Part shown: positions 1 to 8,252 of the stretch, in pieces
Layout: each line of letters starts with the position of its first letter
How positions within the stretch are numbered: position 1 is the stretch's first letter
From: Lusitaniella coriacea LEGE 07157
GTDB lineage: Bacteria > Cyanobacteriota > Cyanobacteriia > Cyanobacteriales > Spirulinaceae
Length of the DNA stretch: 64,000 nt
Direction: 5' to 3'
Assembly (NCBI RefSeq): GCF_015207425.1
Contig: NZ_JADEWZ010000025.1
Span: 18,232-82,231 of the forward strand
The notes under the pieces: model-generated
The model's database searches: none
Told to the model about the DNA's origin: nothing
The model's input: only the letters and a program-made list of their open reading frames with translations
Made by a program: the position numbers and the translations under genes

Positions 1-333
1 AATATCTGAAGTGGCAATAAATGTGTGGATGCGACCTTTCGCTGCGGGTTTGAGCGCTTCTCCCGCCCGTTTAATATCCGCCTGGGTTGCTCTAGCTAAA
101 CCGCAAATGGTCGGCCCGTCTTCGGTTCCCACAACTTCAGCAATTTTCTGTACCGCCTGGAAGTCTCCCGGACTCGCGTAGGGAAAACCCGCTTCAATAA
201 TATCCACTCCCAGTCGTGCCAGTCCACGGGCAATCAGCAGCTTTTCATCAACGTTCAGCGTTGCGCCAGGAGACTGTTCGCCATCCCGAAGCGTGGTGTC
301 AAAGATGATGATGCGATCGGATTGTGTGTTCAT
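1..333 (-). CDS. leuA: 2-isopropylmalate synthase, N-terminal part (cut by window edge)
   Basis: This is the first 111 codons of LeuA, which condenses acetyl-CoA with 2-oxoisovalerate in the first committed step of leucine synthesis. The ATG is at 331-333 and the reading frame stays open to base 1. The start of the HMGL-type TIM barrel is plain: the motif [13 protein letters not shown] lies at about residues 10-22, and its Asp and Arg are metal and substrate ligands in this family. Next comes the typical '[14 protein letters not shown]' strand-helix. The C-terminal half, including the leucine-binding regulatory domain, lies outside the window. leuC, a later enzyme of the same pathway, is about 20 kb away and not in an operon with it. 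Confidence 0.96.
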   Translation of the reverse strand, partial: MNTQSDRIIIFDTTLRDGEQSPGATLNVDEKLLIARGLARLGVDIIEAGFPYASPGDFQAVQKIAEVVGTEDGPTICGLARATQADIKRAGEALKPAAKGRIHTFIATSDI

Positions 334-417
334 GGCATATTTTATGGACTGAAATGGATTGAATATACGGTAACAAATTCTACTCTAAACTGCTGAAAGT
401 TGAAAAATAGGCAAAGC

Positions 418-873
418 TTAGAAAGGAACAACTTCATAGAGAGATTTTAAAAATTCGTCAGTATTTTCCACACTCATTAATAAAACATATCCCTGTTGAG
501 TGGGAAGATAAACGACTTGTTGGGGATCGGTAACAAACATTAAAGCTTTTTCCCCATTGACGAGCTTGAACCATCCCGACTGATATCCCGGTAAACCAAT
601 CCCGTTCGTTCTCCATTTGGGTTTGTAGGCAGAATTTTGACGAAGATTGAGGGTTTGAGCTTCCTGGGGAACTAACGCGGTGAGGGGAATTGTGCGTCCG
701 TAGAGATCGCCTCTGATTTGCAGTTCGGTGGGGGAAAGTTCAACTCGAACGTGGTGCAAGGAATAAGTGAGGTAGCCGCAAAAACCAAGGGAGAGAAGAA
801 GGATGAGCGCGATCGCGCCAATTCCCCAAAGAGCTTTCGCAGATGCGGGAAAAATCGGAAAAACCTGGCTCAT
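418..873 (-). CDS. Small membrane-anchored protein, probably with a bacterial PH-like domain
   Basis: This 151-residue protein has one N-terminal transmembrane helix (about residues 13-36). A beta-rich domain follows, beginning 'VELSPTELQIRGDLYGRTIPL', which has the look of bacterial PH-like domains. The C-terminus ('TDEFLKSLYEVVPF') resembles the closing helix of that fold. The ATG overlaps the stop codon of the upstream dehydrogenase gene by four bases, so the two are probably translated together. No catalytic motif is visible. I do not recognise a named family beyond the PH-like impression, so function is unknown. Confidence 0.75.
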   Translation of the reverse strand: MSQVFPIFPASAKALWGIGAIALILLLSLGFCGYLTYSLHHVRVELSPTELQIRGDLYGRTIPLTALVPQEAQTLNLRQNSAYKPKWRTNGIGLPGYQSGWFKLVNGEKALMFVTDPQQVVYLPTQQGYVLLMSVENTDEFLKSLYEVVPF

Positions 874-1694
874 TTGAAAAACCCTCCAAGCAATTTATCC
901 CAAGCCCAATCTGGCAATAACCAGTGTAAAAATATTAGCAACTTTGCATCCATTGGTGCGGCATATCGTCTGCGCGGATTGCGACTATTGACCGCTTTTG
1001 ACACGGCTTTGGCAATCACCTCCGGGCTAGAAGCACTGGGATAACGATCCAGAACCCGTGCCATTGGTTCAATTGTGGATTGATACACAGAATCTTTGGA
1101 ACTCTCCATCAGCGTTTGCGCTGCAACCCCAGACCACTCGCTCTCAATGGCTCCCGGTTGCACGACAACGACATGAATGCCGAAGGGTTTCGTTTCCATC
1201 CGCAACGCATCGGACAACACCTCAACGGCGTGTTTCGTCGCGTGATACCAACCGCCAATCGGCGACCAAATTCGACCCCCCATCGAGCTAATATTCACGA
1301 TTGTCCCCGATCGCGCGCCTCGCATTGTGGGGAGAACCAGTTGAGTCAGGCGTACCAACCCAAACACATTGACCTCAAACTGTCGTCGCGCCTCATCAAT
1401 GGGGACATCCTCAAGTGCGCCGTAGGAACCGTAACCCGCATTATTAATCAACGCATCGATCTGTCCCTCTGCCGCGAGGAGCGTTTGAATTGCGGCTTGC
1501 ATACTTTCTTCATCCGTCACATCCAGAAACAGAATTTTAGCGCCTTCCCCTTTAATATCCTCCATTTTTTCCACTCGCCGCGCCGCACCATAAACGAGCC
1601 AGCCGTCTTTGAGGAGTTGTCGCGCGATCGATTTACCAATCCCTGCCGAAGCGCCTGTTACGAGCGCAACCTTTTTCTGTGTAGCGTTAGACAT
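870..1694 (-). CDS. Short-chain dehydrogenase/reductase (SDR)
   Basis: A classical SDR of 274 residues, counted from the Met at 1694; an in-frame upstream Met at 1718 would add eight unconserved residues. The Rossmann nucleotide-binding motif TGASAGIG is near the N-terminus, NNAGYGS follows at the end of strand 4, and the catalytic Ser (NISSMGG) and YHATK motif (Tyr, Lys) are intact. The Arg residues after strand 2 (AARRVEKM) suggest NADP(H) preference. The C-terminus has a hydrophobic stretch 'LLIFLHWLLPDWAWDKLL' often seen in SDRs acting on lipid-like substrates. The substrate cannot be told from sequence. The gene is followed with a four-base overlap by the PH-like membrane protein gene. 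Confidence 0.93.
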   Translation of the reverse strand: MSNATQKKVALVTGASAGIGKSIARQLLKDGWLVYGAARRVEKMEDIKGEGAKILFLDVTDEESMQAAIQTLLAAEGQIDALINNAGYGSYGALEDVPIDEARRQFEVNVFGLVRLTQLVLPTMRGARSGTIVNISSMGGRIWSPIGGWYHATKHAVEVLSDALRMETKPFGIHVVVVQPGAIESEWSGVAAQTLMESSKDSVYQSTIEPMARVLDRYPSASSPEVIAKAVSKAVNSRNPRRRYAAPMDAKLLIFLHWLLPDWAWDKLLGGFFK

Positions 1695-1837
1695 GGAATT
1701 CTTGTGCTGAAGTTGCAACTTCTATTGTAATGATGTGCGCGATCGCGCCAGTCCTCTCCTAACATTTGAAATATCAGAAAAAACAAGACTGAGCTTGAGT
1801 TAGATTGAAGGAAATCCAGACTCAACCATTAAATCCC

Positions 1838-2128
1838 ATGACCGTACAATCTATCTCGCGGTACGTCACGCGCGACCCCAAAATCTTACAGGGCGAACCC
1901 ATCATTGTTCAAACAAGAACCTCCGTTCGAGCCATTGTGGGATTATGGCGTTTGGGGATGACACCTGAAGAAATTCCCACACACCTACCCCACATCACCC
2001 TCGCTCAAGTGTTTGATGCGTTGAGCTTTTATTTAGACCATCAAGAAGAAATTAATTCTTATATCGAACAAAATCGCATTCCTGAAGACTTAATTCATCC
2101 TGCTGTTAAAGCAGTACTGGAACAATAG
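1838..2128 (+). CDS. DUF433-family antitoxin
   Basis: A 96-residue protein of the DUF433 family, small winged-helix-like proteins that usually act as antitoxin and autorepressor for an adjacent DUF5615 toxin. The family core 'RDPKILQGEPIIVQTRTSV' is present, followed by a helix-turn-helix-like segment 'GMTPEEIPTHLPHITLAQVFDALSFY'. I prefer the ATG at 1838. A TTG at 1805 in the same frame would add eleven residues and cannot be excluded. The stop TAG shares its last base with the GTG start of the next gene, which implies translational coupling of antitoxin and toxin. Confidence 0.88.
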   Translation: MTVQSISRYVTRDPKILQGEPIIVQTRTSVRAIVGLWRLGMTPEEIPTHLPHITLAQVFDALSFYLDHQEEINSYIEQNRIPEDLIHPAVKAVLEQ

Positions 2129-2472
2129 TGAAACTGTTCGCTTCCATTTATACAGATGAAGATATCTCCGTTCTTGTTGCGACTTTACTGCGCGCGAAAG
2201 GTTTTAATGCAACAACAACCCGCGAACAGAGAATGCTCGGTCAAAGCGATCGCGCACAACTGGTTTATGCTATCTCTGTCGAGCGTTGCATACTCACTCA
2301 TAACCGCAGAGATTTCGAGCGCTTGCATTTAGAGTATACGACTAAAGAGCAGCATCATTGGGGAATAGTCATCGTTCCTCACAAGAATCCTCAAGAAATT
2401 GCTCGGCGGGTGGCAATTTTACTCGATACGCTAACGGCTGATGAAATTGCCAATCAACTCTTGTACGTTTAG
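2128..2472 (+). CDS. DUF5615 PIN-like toxin
   Basis: A 114-residue DUF5615 protein, a compact PIN-like domain predicted to be the ribonuclease toxin of DUF433/DUF5615 modules. The features expected for the family are visible: an early acidic pair 'YTDEDIS' for metal binding, the central 'ATTTREQRMLGQSDRAQL' with its conserved Asp, and 'ILTHNRRDFERLH', where the TxNxxDF motif carries another acidic ligand. Translation starts at GTG 2128, overlapping the antitoxin stop. The module looks complete, unlike the second toxin-antitoxin remnant at 19.6-19.95 kb. Activity as a toxin is inferred from the family. Confidence 0.88.
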   Translation: MKLFASIYTDEDISVLVATLLRAKGFNATTTREQRMLGQSDRAQLVYAISVERCILTHNRRDFERLHLEYTTKEQHHWGIVIVPHKNPQEIARRVAILLDTLTADEIANQLLYV

Positions 2473-2540
2473 TATCAAATACTACAGTAGGAGCAGAGCA
2501 TTGCTCTACCCCTAAACCGATAAATTAATGCACGAACTAT

Positions 2541-2864
2541 TTACTGTTCCATCGAAAGACAAGGGAAAATTCGACTCGCGATGGGACGGCGAGAACTGGT
2601 CTTTTCTTCCTCGACAGGACTATTCGCCGCAACCTCACCTTCTGCTTCGGAAATCACAACCGTATCAGTTGCATCTCGCTCGACTGCATCTGTAGATTTA
2701 GGACTAACTTCCGTTTCTGTTGCGAGCAATGTGGGTACAGGTGCAATTCTGCTGTTCATCTCGCGATGGGACTCTTCTAAACCTTGCGCGTGCGATGGGA
2801 GCGCGCTCAACGCGACTCCGCCCGTTACAATAACCGCCAAGACCAATCGAATAGACTGAGACAT
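2541..2864 (-). CDS. Small secreted protein of unknown function
   Basis: A 107-residue protein with a clear signal peptide: 'MSQSIRLVLAVIVTGGVALSALPSHAQG', with probable cleavage after SHA. The rest is low-complexity and rich in Glu, Ser, Thr and Val ('ESHREMNSRIAPVP', 'TEVSPKSTDAVERDATD'), suggesting a disordered exported polypeptide. I chose the Met at 2864 because it begins directly with the signal peptide; another Met lies nine codons upstream. No family is recognised. It stands alone between the toxin-antitoxin pair and the porin gene. Confidence 0.6.
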   Translation of the reverse strand: MSQSIRLVLAVIVTGGVALSALPSHAQGLEESHREMNSRIAPVPTLLATETEVSPKSTDAVERDATDTVVISEAEGEVAANSPVEEEKTSSRRPIASRIFPCLSMEQ

Positions 2865-3272
2865 TACTATTACCAACCTCAAAAATATCAAGACAACTAA
2901 GAGACTTTTTCCGTTAAATTCTTTGGTATTTGCTCTAAATAAAATCGTGAAAACCCTGAGAAAAAGAGCAAATGATTCCGTCAGCCCAAAGCTTTCTCTG
3001 TTGACATTTAAGCTTTGACTGGATGCACCTGTATTTCGCTAACCTATTCCTAATTTATCCTTTGGGACTTAATAGCTACAAGAGGATTTTTACGGAATTC
3101 ATATATAGTTTCTGTAAAGTTATCAATTCGCAAAAAAGAAGGACGTTTGTAGATAACGTCCCTCAATAAGGTGCTACGTATTTAAATTGTGAATGAGACT
3201 GACGCGGAGAGAATATCTATCCCTCAAAACTACTTGCTTAACGCCATGACTTATTTAAGTTCGCGATCGCGC
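2865..3272. other. Intergenic region with one end of a dispersed repeat
   Basis: No gene is seen in these 408 bases. At 3179-3207 there is a stretch containing TTTAAATTGTGAATGAGACT. The same stretch recurs near 15245 and 59949, and in reverse at 53545-53572. In the copies at 15243 and 59948 it forms the left end of a longer element; here the matching right end is missing. Confidence 0.6.
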
Positions 3273-5039
3273 TTAAAAAAGAAAGCTCGTTCGCAAAACA
3301 CCAATCGTAATTGAATCGCTGTTTGGAGTGTGACGAGGGTTAAAGATTTGGATAATACCGGGCGTAATACTAATATTATCCGTAATATTCATGCGATAGA
3401 ACGCTTCAATTTGTAACGTCGTCCCCGGCTGTCCGCCAGCAGCGCCCACGCCCGTATTCAAAAAATCGGGGACATTGCTGCCAATGGGCAAATTACTGCT
3501 AACAATCTTGGGTGGAACTCCGATATAAATCCCTCCCAAATTCCCCTCTTTAAACAAATCTGGAAGGCTGAGGTACGCCATATAGTTTGTGGTTTGAACG
3601 CTTCCGGATTGCCCTGGAATGTGCGATGTGGTGTAACCGCCCCAAGCGCCCAACGTCACGGTGGGGGAAATTTGCCAGTTTGCCGTTGCCCCGAATGCAT
3701 GGGTTTGTAAGGGTTGCCCGTTAGCGGTGAGAGCGGAATCTCCAACGCCTGTAAAAAGGCTGCCATTAATAGAATAATTATTAACGTAATGAAAGGCGAT
3801 ATCGAAAGGATCGGCTGGGGTGACGAGGACTTGGAGGGCTGCGGTGGTCACGCCATCAAATAAGCCTCTGGAGAGAATGCCAAAACGCCCTAAATTCAAG
3901 CTGGAATAAACCCCTTGGACGCTAACTTTTTCGGCAATTTGCCAATCGAAGGCAACCCCTGCGCTATTGTAGCCGCCAATCCATAAAATCGGGTTTCTTT
4001 GGGAAAAGAGGGAGAGCGAACCCGTTGCTGCGCCTTCAAAACGGTTGGGACCCCGGAAAGCGTTGAACATATTAACTCCTTCGGTTCCCACGAGAACTGC
4101 AAAATTATCGGCAGCCAGCCAGTGGAAGTGGAGATCGAAGACATTCAATCCGCTGCTAGGAATTTCATAGGCGAGCAAACCATCGTTACTTACGGTGGGG
4201 TTGTTGGCTCCGGTACTGTTGAGCAACCCGATTTTCAGGTAACTGCGGGGATCGAAGTCCGTCCTGAGAAAAAGGAGGGAGAGGGTGGTCAGGTAGGGAT
4301 CGCTGCGAGGGTCTTCGGTATCTGGGATGCCATCTCGTGGGTTGAGGTCTGCACGGTTGTCATTGCGGGCTTGAACCCCAAAAACGGTGATGCCTGAGAG
4401 TTTTGTTGTGGTGGAGAATTGATGGTTTTCGAGTTGGGCGGTGCGGGCTTCTAGGCTATCGACGCGACCTTGCAAAGATACGAGTTCGGTTTCAAATTCT
4501 TCTTGCAATCGGCGGAGGGTTTCTAAGTCTTCTCGCGTTATTCGCTCTCCCGCACCGAATTGGATAATTTCTTCAATCCTGCTCAAACAGGCGTTGAGTC
4601 CGGCGGCAAATTCGTAGCGGGAAAGGGGTCGATTGCCGCGATAGGTTCCGTCGGGATATCCAGCGAGACAGTCGTAACGCTCTCGCAATTCGGCTAAGGC
4701 TTGGAATGCCCAGTCGGTGGGTTGAATATCGCGAAACTGTGATGCGGCGGGAATCTGCGCCATTGGATCGTCTTCGATTTCGCCTAATCCTTCGGGCTGT
4801 TGAGAGACTTCTGAAAGGGGGAAATTCGCTTCGTTCTGTTCGATTGAAGGGAAGGTTTCGAGATTGGGGTGCGTGACGTTTTCTTGGGGGGGAAGTGCGA
4901 TTATATCGGAGATGTAGCTTTGCGAGATTGCGCGATCGCAATTACTGAAGGCAACGAACCCCGCTACCGGCAGCCACAAACAACGATAAGCTATTCCATG
5001 TTTGCAATTTCTTTGATTGCCGATTGATTTATTATTCAT
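3273..5039 (-). CDS. Cyanobacterial outer-membrane porin with SLH domain (SLH-OprB family)
   Basis: A 588-residue protein of the cyanobacterial SLH-OprB type, the major outer-membrane channels, several of which take part in inorganic ion uptake including iron. In order: a secretion segment and an acidic, proline-rich region (about 1-100); one SLH domain (about 104-155, 'FRDIQPTDWAFQALAELRER', 'GYPDGTYRGNRPLSRYEFA') that binds the peptidoglycan-linked polymer; a coiled coil (about 160-205, 'LEFETELVSLQGRVDSLEAR'-like); and an OprB-type beta barrel to the end. The last residue is Phe (RTSFLF), as expected for an outer-membrane barrel signal. The Zur-like regulator gene and tandem RNA-like repeats lie upstream. 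Exact substrate unknown. Confidence 0.93.
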   Translation of the reverse strand: MNNKSIGNQRNCKHGIAYRCLWLPVAGFVAFSNCDRAISQSYISDIIALPPQENVTHPNLETFPSIEQNEANFPLSEVSQQPEGLGEIEDDPMAQIPAASQFRDIQPTDWAFQALAELRERYDCLAGYPDGTYRGNRPLSRYEFAAGLNACLSRIEEIIQFGAGERITREDLETLRRLQEEFETELVSLQGRVDSLEARTAQLENHQFSTTTKLSGITVFGVQARNDNRADLNPRDGIPDTEDPRSDPYLTTLSLLFLRTDFDPRSYLKIGLLNSTGANNPTVSNDGLLAYEIPSSGLNVFDLHFHWLAADNFAVLVGTEGVNMFNAFRGPNRFEGAATGSLSLFSQRNPILWIGGYNSAGVAFDWQIAEKVSVQGVYSSLNLGRFGILSRGLFDGVTTAALQVLVTPADPFDIAFHYVNNYSINGSLFTGVGDSALTANGQPLQTHAFGATANWQISPTVTLGAWGGYTTSHIPGQSGSVQTTNYMAYLSLPDLFKEGNLGGIYIGVPPKIVSSNLPIGSNVPDFLNTGVGAAGGQPGTTLQIEAFYRMNITDNISITPGIIQIFNPRHTPNSDSITIGVLRTSFLF

Positions 5040-5221
5040 ATTCAGCTTTACTCCTCACCAAGCCAGGGCAATTGATAATATCGAAGCACCCACATCCATT
5101 AGGATTCCCATAGCTTATCCAATCTTCAACACGCTGCCAAATTTTTGAAGGGCAAGGGTAATATCGTGATTTTTGAGAGATTGGCGCGCCGCATCTCAAA
5201 ATTTCAGCAATTTAATGCCAA

Positions 5222-5319
5222 AGTTTCCGGATGATACCCCAAGAGAGGGGAAGTATGGAATGGTAGATGCACCCTGGTTCATCCTCTCCGACTCAACGAG
5301 ATCGGGGGGATTTTTTTTT
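5222..5319 (+). ncRNA. Candidate small RNA, tandem copy 1
   Basis: This is the first of two tandem units with an exact 111-base period. The unit can fold into a 5' hairpin (5234-5256, ATAC...GTAT around CCC/GGG with loop AAGAGA) and ends in a strong hairpin at 5281-5310 followed by nine T's, a classic intrinsic terminator on the + strand. A TTTAAT hexamer at 5211 could be a -10 box, giving a start near 5222. The in-frame ORF through the unit has no credible start and is explained by the 111-base period (37 codons). No known sRNA family is assigned; IsaR1 and the Yfr families should be compared. Confidence 0.55.
5281..5319 (+). terminator. Intrinsic terminator of RNA copy 1
   Basis: Stem made of ATCC-(T)-CTCCGA with TCGGGGGGAT, extended by CTC/GAG around an AAC loop, followed by T9. 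It points along + although no protein gene on + lies upstream, which is the main reason for proposing RNA genes here. Confidence 0.75.
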
Positions 5320-5332
5320 GATTTAATTCCAA

Positions 5333-5429
5333 AGTTTCCGGATGGTACCCCAAGAGAGGGGAAGTATGGAATGGTAGATGCACCCTGGTTCATCCTCTCC
5401 GGCTCAATGAGATCGGGGGGATTTTTTTT
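5333..5429 (+). ncRNA. Candidate small RNA, tandem copy 2
   Basis: Second copy, matching the first with four substitutions over 109 bases: one just upstream (5217/5328) and three within the transcript. Two of those three convert an A-U pair to a G-U pair in predicted stems (5234/5345 and 5291/5402), and the third (5297/5408) falls in the terminal loop, so the folds are kept. The unit ends with an intrinsic terminator (5392-5429, eight T's) that stops one base short of the complement of the zur stop codon at 5431. The same TTTAAT hexamer stands at 5322. Confidence 0.55.
5392..5429 (+). terminator. Intrinsic terminator of RNA copy 2
   Basis: Same hairpin as in copy 1 with A-U changed to G-U in the stem and AAC changed to AAT in the loop, followed by T8. 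Confidence 0.75.
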
Positions 5430-5430
5430 G

Positions 5431-5829
5431 TCAGATTTCTAGATTGTCTTGAGATTGACACTTTTCGCACAATCCAAAAAATTCGAGGGTGTGATAGTAC
5501 ATCTTGAACTGATGAGATTGTTGGAGTTGGTTTTCGAGTTCGCGTACCGGACAGCAATCGATGGGAATAGAGCAACCGCAATCTAAACAAGTCAAATGAT
5601 GCTGGTCTTTTTGAATTGGACTGTAGAGGGATTCGCCGTTAGAGAGCGTCCGAACTTGAATGGCTCCTCCCATCTTCAACGCTTCTAGGGAGCGATAAAC
5701 TGTTGCTAGCCCCATACTCTGCTTTGAGGTGCGCAGTTCGAGATATAAATCTTGAGCGGAAATTTCTCGGTTAATGGTTTTTAGGAGCTTTAATACTTTT
5801 TCTTGGGAGCGAGTGCGTTGGACTTTCAT
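5431..5829 (-). CDS. zur: Fur-family metalloregulator, Zur (FurB)-like
   Basis: A 132-residue Fur-family repressor. The winged helix is at residues about 8-75 ('ISAQDLYLELRTSKQSMGLATVYRSLEALK'), with the family recognition helix ATVYRSL. Two CxxC structural zinc sites follow (CLDC at about 80 and CEKC near the end). The metal-sensing region carries DQHHLTC and the His-containing 'HQFKMYYHTLEFFGLC'. The short N-terminus (KVQRTRSQEKVLKLL) and 'PIDCCPVREL' fit my recollection of cyanobacterial Zur/FurB better than FurA or PerR. An extra Cys pair (CGC, DCC) is notable. It is transcribed towards the tandem RNA units and the porin gene. No convincing zinc box (TGATAATNATTATCA) is visible upstream. 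Confidence 0.8.
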   Translation of the reverse strand: MKVQRTRSQEKVLKLLKTINREISAQDLYLELRTSKQSMGLATVYRSLEALKMGGAIQVRTLSNGESLYSPIQKDQHHLTCLDCGCSIPIDCCPVRELENQLQQSHQFKMYYHTLEFFGLCEKCQSQDNLEI

Positions 5830-5955
5830 TTGCTAAATCGCGCTGTGCGGGAGTTAGAGGTTCTTCTATCATAAGACGTTTGTGGGGAACCATTCTCTTT
5901 GCGCCCTACCCTTTGCGGTAAGATTGCTAATGTTGGCTTCACGAACTAAACGCCC

Positions 5956-6231
5956 ATGAGTAGTAAGTTTCACGCTCGCATTTATGTCACTCTTAGACCT
6001 TCTGTTCTCGATCCGGCTGGCGTTGCGGTGCAATCGGGACTCCAGCAAATGGGGTATGAAGGAATCGAGCAGGTTCGGATTGGCAAGTATATTGAGGTGA
6101 AGTTGAATGCAGCCGATGAAGCGGAGGCGAACCAACAGTTGGATGAAATGTGCGATGCGCTGTTGGCGAACCCAGTGATTGAAAATTATTGTTTTGAATT
6201 GACGGCGTTACCTGTGGAGGCTGCGGCATGA
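5956..6231 (+). CDS. purS: Phosphoribosylformylglycinamidine synthase subunit PurS
   Basis: A 91-residue PurS, the small subunit that bridges PurL and PurQ and helps channel ammonia in step four of purine synthesis. The family pattern is visible: 'ARIYVTLRPSVLDPAGVAVQSGLQQMGY' then 'VRIGKYIEVKLNA', and 'LLANPVIENYCFEL' near the C-terminus. The start ATG is at 5956. The stop overlaps the purQ start (ATGA), so the two are coupled. The catalytic subunit purL is not in the window. Confidence 0.96.
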   Translation: MSSKFHARIYVTLRPSVLDPAGVAVQSGLQQMGYEGIEQVRIGKYIEVKLNAADEAEANQQLDEMCDALLANPVIENYCFELTALPVEAAA

Positions 6232-6923
6232 AATTTGGAACGATCGTATTTCCGGGGTCAAACTGCGATCGCGATATGGCAATGGTGACGAGTCAGTTAC
6301 TTAACCAACCGACGCGGATGATCTGGCATCAGGATACGGATTTGAGCGATATTGATGTGGTGATTCTTCCGGGGGGATTTAGTTACGGGGATTATTTGCG
6401 TTGCGGCGCGATCGCGCGATTCTCTCCCATTATGAATAGCGTACTGGAACACGCCAAGCAAGGGAAGTTTGTTCTGGGGATTTGTAACGGTTTTCAAGTC
6501 CTCACGGAAGTGGGATTATTACCGGGTGCGCTGGCACGAAATCGCGATCTCCACTTTATCTGCGATCGCGTCCCTCTCCGCGTCGAACGCACGGATGTTT
6601 CCTGGACGCAAGGATATGGAAAGAGAGACATTATTACCCTACCCCTTGCTCACGGTGAAGGTCGTTACTATGCGGACGAGAATACCCTCAAAGCCTTGGA
6701 AGATAACGGACAGGTGTTGTTTCGCTACTGTAGCGCGATGGGGGAGATTGACGATGCGAGTAACCCTAACGGTTCTTTGAATAATATTGCGGGAATCATT
6801 AACAAACAGGGTAATATTTTAGGGATGATGCCCCATCCCGAACGCGCCTCCGATCCGGTTTTAGGTGAAACGGATGGGATGAAAATATTTGAGGGATTGC
6901 TTGCCTTGACTGCAATGGGTTAG
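6228..6923 (+). CDS. purQ: Phosphoribosylformylglycinamidine synthase subunit PurQ
   Basis: PurQ (231 residues) is the class I glutamine amidotransferase that feeds ammonia to PurL. It begins 'MKFGTIVFPGSNCDRDM'. The oxyanion segment 'LPGGFSYGDYLRCGAIAR' and the nucleophile elbow 'VLGICNGFQVL', with the catalytic Cys, are present. The His-Glu part of the triad is in 'GMMPHPERASD'. Length and domain layout are normal. It overlaps purS by four bases. Confidence 0.97.
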   Translation: MKFGTIVFPGSNCDRDMAMVTSQLLNQPTRMIWHQDTDLSDIDVVILPGGFSYGDYLRCGAIARFSPIMNSVLEHAKQGKFVLGICNGFQVLTEVGLLPGALARNRDLHFICDRVPLRVERTDVSWTQGYGKRDIITLPLAHGEGRYYADENTLKALEDNGQVLFRYCSAMGEIDDASNPNGSLNNIAGIINKQGNILGMMPHPERASDPVLGETDGMKIFEGLLALTAMG

Positions 6924-7013
6924 GGAAGACTGATTGAGTAATGGAGAATTTGGAGCGCGTATTTTGATGGACTGGAATTGCGTAAGATTAGGAGGAAATT
7001 TATCTTGCGCCCT

Positions 7014-8207
7014 ATGACCAATCTCCAATCTCCAGTCAATTTGCACCAATATCGCCAGAATTTTTCCGCCCTTGCCAATAAAGCGTATTTCAATTTTGGG
7101 GGTCAAGGAACGATTTCTCGCCAAGCCTTGGAAGGGATTCACGAGGCTTACGAATATATTCAACAATGGGGTCCTTTTTCTACAACCGTTAATCAGTGGG
7201 TTATGAAACAAGGGAAATTAACCCGAAGCGCGATCGCGGCAGAATTGGGAACAACTTCGGATACGATTACTCTGACGGAAAATGTGACTGCGGGGTGTAA
7301 TATCCCGTTATGGGGAATTGATTGGCAAGCTGGCGATCGCGTGTTGATGAGCGATTGCGAACATCCCGGTATTGTCGCAACGGTGCGAGAGTTAGCGCGT
7401 CGCTTCTCCATTGAAGTTTCGGTTTTCCCTCTCCTGGAAACGCTGAATGAGGGGAATCCCACAGCAGTTATCGAACAACACCTTCAACCCGATACGCGCT
7501 TGGTGATTTTCTCGCACCTATTGTGGAATACGGGGCAAATTTTACCCCTGGAAGAAATTATCGATCTTTGTCGCAACTATAACAGTCACAAGCCGCTACA
7601 AATTTTGGTGGATGCCGCTCAATCCGTGGGTTCGCTACCGCTCAATTTAACGGAGTTGGGAGTAGATTTTTACGCTTTTACCGGACATAAATGGCTGTGT
7701 GGCCCTGCGGGGGTTGGCGGGTTATACGTGCGTCCCGAAGCGAGGGAAACGATTGCACCGACGTTTATTGGCTGGCGGGGGGTAATTCAGGATGGGGAAG
7801 GCAATCCGGTGGGTTGGAAACCGACGGGGGAACGGTTTGAGGTGGCAACGTCGGCGTTTCCTTTGTATGTGGGATTGCAGCGCGCGATCGCGCTTCATCA
7901 AGAATGGGGAACCCCTCAAGAACGCTACGAACAGATTCGGCAAAATGGTCAGTATCTTTGGCAGCGTTTGTGCCAAATCAAGGGAGTACAATGCCTCAAA
8001 ACTTCTCCCCCAGAAGCGGGTTTAGTCTCCTTCAAACTTACCGAGAATCGCTCGCATGGAAAATTCGTCCAAACCTTGGAAAAACAAGGCTTCCTGCTGC
8101 GCACCCTGCTCTATCCGGACTGCATTCGCGCCTGCGTTCACTACTTCACCGATCGCGCGGAAATGGATCGATTGGCGGACGCGATCGCGCAATTAATTAA
8201 CCAATAA
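7014..8207 (+). CDS. Class V aminotransferase (cysteine desulfurase/epimerase-like), PLP-dependent
   Basis: A fold-type I PLP enzyme of 397 residues, read from the Met at 7014; an in-frame Met at 6978 would add twelve residues without family resemblance. The PLP-binding Asp is in 'QILVDAAQSVGSLPLNL' and the Schiff-base Lys in 'FYAFTGHKWLCGPAGVGGLY'. The N-terminal 'NKAYFNFGGQGTISRQAL' and the 'SHLLWNTGQILPLEEI' segment are usual for the group that includes isopenicillin N epimerase and SufS-like proteins. The Cys nucleophile loop of true cysteine desulfurases is not evident, so sulfur mobilisation should not be assumed. It lies 90 bases after purQ and converges with the next gene. Confidence 0.88.
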   Translation: MTNLQSPVNLHQYRQNFSALANKAYFNFGGQGTISRQALEGIHEAYEYIQQWGPFSTTVNQWVMKQGKLTRSAIAAELGTTSDTITLTENVTAGCNIPLWGIDWQAGDRVLMSDCEHPGIVATVRELARRFSIEVSVFPLLETLNEGNPTAVIEQHLQPDTRLVIFSHLLWNTGQILPLEEIIDLCRNYNSHKPLQILVDAAQSVGSLPLNLTELGVDFYAFTGHKWLCGPAGVGGLYVRPEARETIAPTFIGWRGVIQDGEGNPVGWKPTGERFEVATSAFPLYVGLQRAIALHQEWGTPQERYEQIRQNGQYLWQRLCQIKGVQCLKTSPPEAGLVSFKLTENRSHGKFVQTLEKQGFLLRTLLYPDCIRACVHYFTDRAEMDRLADAIAQLINQ

Positions 8208-8228
8208 AAAGACGGGGTTTTCCCCGCC
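8206..8228 (-). terminator. Intrinsic terminator between convergent genes
   Basis: GGCGGGG, loop AAAA, then CCCCGTC, followed by TTTTT on the minus strand. It serves the small gene that ends at 8253 and may act weakly on the aminotransferase transcript. Confidence 0.7.
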
Positions 8229-8252
8229 TCAACAATTCACATTAAGCAAAAT

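Noticed and set aside
5068..5085. TTGATAATATCGAAG upstream of the porin as a zinc or iron box
   Set aside because: Only one half resembles TGATAAT; the second half of the palindrome is missing.
5173..5442. An 89-codon frame across the tandem 111-base units, encoding a repeated peptide (PKFPD-TPREGKYGMV...)
   Set aside because: The repeat in protein follows from a period divisible by three. The opposite strand is also open. Two intrinsic terminators fall inside the frame, and base changes follow RNA pairing, not codons.
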